From NCBI GenBank assembly GCA_028023455.1, contig JAQFVV010000042.1:3985739-4049738 (forward strand): a stretch of 64,000 nt of DNA, given 5' to 3'. The translations under genes were made by a program, and so were the position numbers. Origin of the DNA: Epiperipatus broadwayi (lineage: Eukaryota; Onychophora; Udeonychophora; Euonychophora; Peripatidae). Below, in pieces: positions 62,411 to 64,000 of this stretch. The notes under the pieces were generated by a model. It was given only the letters and a program-made list of their open reading frames with translations, searched no databases and was not told the DNA's origin. The number at the start of each line of letters is the position of its first letter. Within the stretch, counting starts at the first letter, position 1.

Positions 62411-63278
62411 AATTGAGTAAAACTGCTTTATGTGACTACTTTAGTATTCAAATAACATTAAGTTTCAGAAGCAACTAACAATATGAATATTATAGTAATT
62501 AATTGTGTCCTAAAGATGTCTACAAAATATTTGTTTATATATTTAATTTTTTATGGCATTTATAAATAATCTACATAGAAAATGTTTATATTGTCAATTT
62601 TTTTTTTTTTTTTGTATATGCTATTTATATATCAGTATTAGTTGATTGGCAATCATTAGACAATCTTTTTTCATAGGGATATCTGTGAACAGGTCAGCCT
62701 TAGCAATTTTGCCTGCCAAAAAAACTTAATGATATTTTAAAATTAATGATGTCAATCTAAGTTTCAAAGTGTCTGTTCATATCTTTTAAACAATAACATT
62801 AACAAATAAAAATGATCATAAACTATATTTTTTTATGGAAAGAGAGGACAATTAAATGAAAATAATATATTATTATTAACTTAAACATAAGTTATCAATT
62901 TTTAGATATTTATTTCAAGACCCTCTTTGTTCTGAATATCACATTCTTTTTTTTATTTGGGGATATTCTATGTCTGATTGTTTTTTTTTTTTTATTAGAT
63001 ATGTTGGAAATTATTTTATAGGCTAAATTCAAATAACTGTATTATCAAAAGTATTAATTACAGTTGATTCTATATCTTTAATTAATTGGTTTACTCTTAA
63101 CCAATTATCTCATTACATTCATTTGTTCTTATTGGTTCAATCTTTGAACGAAAAATATAAAAGAGCAGATTTTCATAAATATATTCAGTAAATATTTTTT
63201 AATAATAGTATTAAAAAATATCTTACACAAATTTACATAACATATATTTGGGAAAAGACAGCATCCATCTTAAAAGTA

Positions 63279-63630
63279 TTAAACCAATAAGCATCACATG
63301 ATCACCATCTCATACTAGCACATAATTGTTTATAAACAACGCAAAACTCTCTCCATACAGTAGTGCCACCCTGTGCCAACCAGAGTAATCAATGGATGCC
63401 AGAAGGCTTGTGCATAAAATTCCTATCTAGTGCCTACTCATCCAATATCCCCAGACTAGGTCCAGTGCTTTCAGATCCAAGGCTCCTCACTGACGAAGGC
63501 CACAAGCCAGAAACTAATCTGGGGATATTGGATGAATAGGCATTAGAGAGGGATTTTATGCACAAGCATCCATTGATTACTCTGGCTGGCACAGGATGGC
63601 ACTACTGTATGGAGAGAGTTTTGCCTTGTT
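63279..63630. mobile_element. Palindromic hammerhead element
   Basis: A 352-bp insertion with a perfect 13-bp duplication CATCTTAAAAGTA (63266-63278, 63631-63643). It begins with GCATCACATGATCACCAT and ends GGAGAGAGTTTTGCCTTGTT. The left arm has lost its ribozyme by an internal deletion near 63459; the right arm keeps it. Confidence 0.87.
63484..63525 (+). ncRNA. Hammerhead ribozyme, nearly intact
   Basis: UCCUCA, CUGACGA (position 7 is freely variable), GGC/GCC around CACAA, GAAA and UGGGGA all fit, with a perfect stem I. Stem III has C against A, changing GUC to AUC. It lies sense to Runx transcription. Confidence 0.78.
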
Positions 63631-64000
63631 CATCTTAAAAGTACTTAGACCAGCTTTTAACTTCAGATCGAGATCAATTCATGGCAATAATAGAATCGAA
63701 AATAAATGCAAGACAGAAGGTGTTTTCCAATTGTCATATCATCTGTATTAATTGCAACATAATCCATTATTTTAAATGATTTTGACTTTTTAAAAAATAA
63801 CACAGCCAATGAAGATTTGTTATATAAAAATTTGACTTACAACATTCTGAAGTCTGGTTTCAACAGAGAAGGAATGAATTACTTTTTTATACAGTTAGAC
63901 CAATTTTGCTGTCTCATACAAATGCACAGGTTGTGTAAGTGAGATTATTAATTCAGTCATACCTGAAATTGCTGTGTCCAGATACTGGTGTTTACAATCA

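Overview
The window is AT-rich, intron-rich and repeat-dense eukaryotic DNA, most likely from an arthropod. The one securely recognised gene is a RUNX/Runt transcription factor on the plus strand. Its first coding exon (52405-52765) and second coding exon (62153-62266) flank a 9.4 kb intron, and the gene runs off the right edge. The intron position inside the Runt domain is the same as in vertebrate RUNX genes. The protein reads closest to arthropod Runt proteins (for example the NYCAELRN and [18 protein letters not shown] stretches, compared from memory). No bacterial-type genes, CRISPR arrays or rRNA genes are visible.

On the minus strand there is a phase-consistent candidate for a small three-exon gene (35767 down to 31188, 103 residues, product not recognised). 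Two further exon-like segments (26186-26078 and 23614-23514) lie on the same strand and may belong to another gene. Almost every other short open frame is chance or the shadow of a degraded transposon.

Layout. 1-3.6 kb: a decayed RTE-type LINE on the minus strand, split by a 967 bp TA-flanked MITE. 3.6-16 kb: AT-rich intergenic DNA with decayed tRNA-derived SINEs. 16.1 kb: a SINE with target duplications. 16.9-17.9 kb: a second copy of the MITE. 19.4-20.5 kb and 26.4-27.25 kb: hAT transposase remnants. 27.25-28.05 kb and 32.9-33.4 kb: the first palindromic ribozyme elements. 31-36 kb: the small minus-strand gene. 36-52 kb: LINE remnants, two unrelated palindromic elements, SINEs and microsatellites. 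52.3-64 kb: Runx, with four more ribozyme-family elements in its introns.

The most interesting discovery is a dispersed family of palindromic elements whose arms fold as minimal type-I hammerhead ribozymes. The motif has the CUGANGA core, a stem II, GAAA, a two-base-pair stem III and a GUC cleavage triplet, closed by a 6 bp stem I. At least two copies are intact apart from a constant A-A at the base of stem II. Stem II and stem III show compensatory changes between copies. The insertions have one constant end and target-site duplications of 11-16 bp (one shorter and imperfect). This combination fits non-autonomous Penelope-like retroelements or animal retrozymes rather than cut-and-paste MITEs. 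Two other unrelated palindromic elements here (47062-47374 and 41353-41658) also have 12-14 bp target duplications. All alignments were made by eye; no database search or folding program was run.
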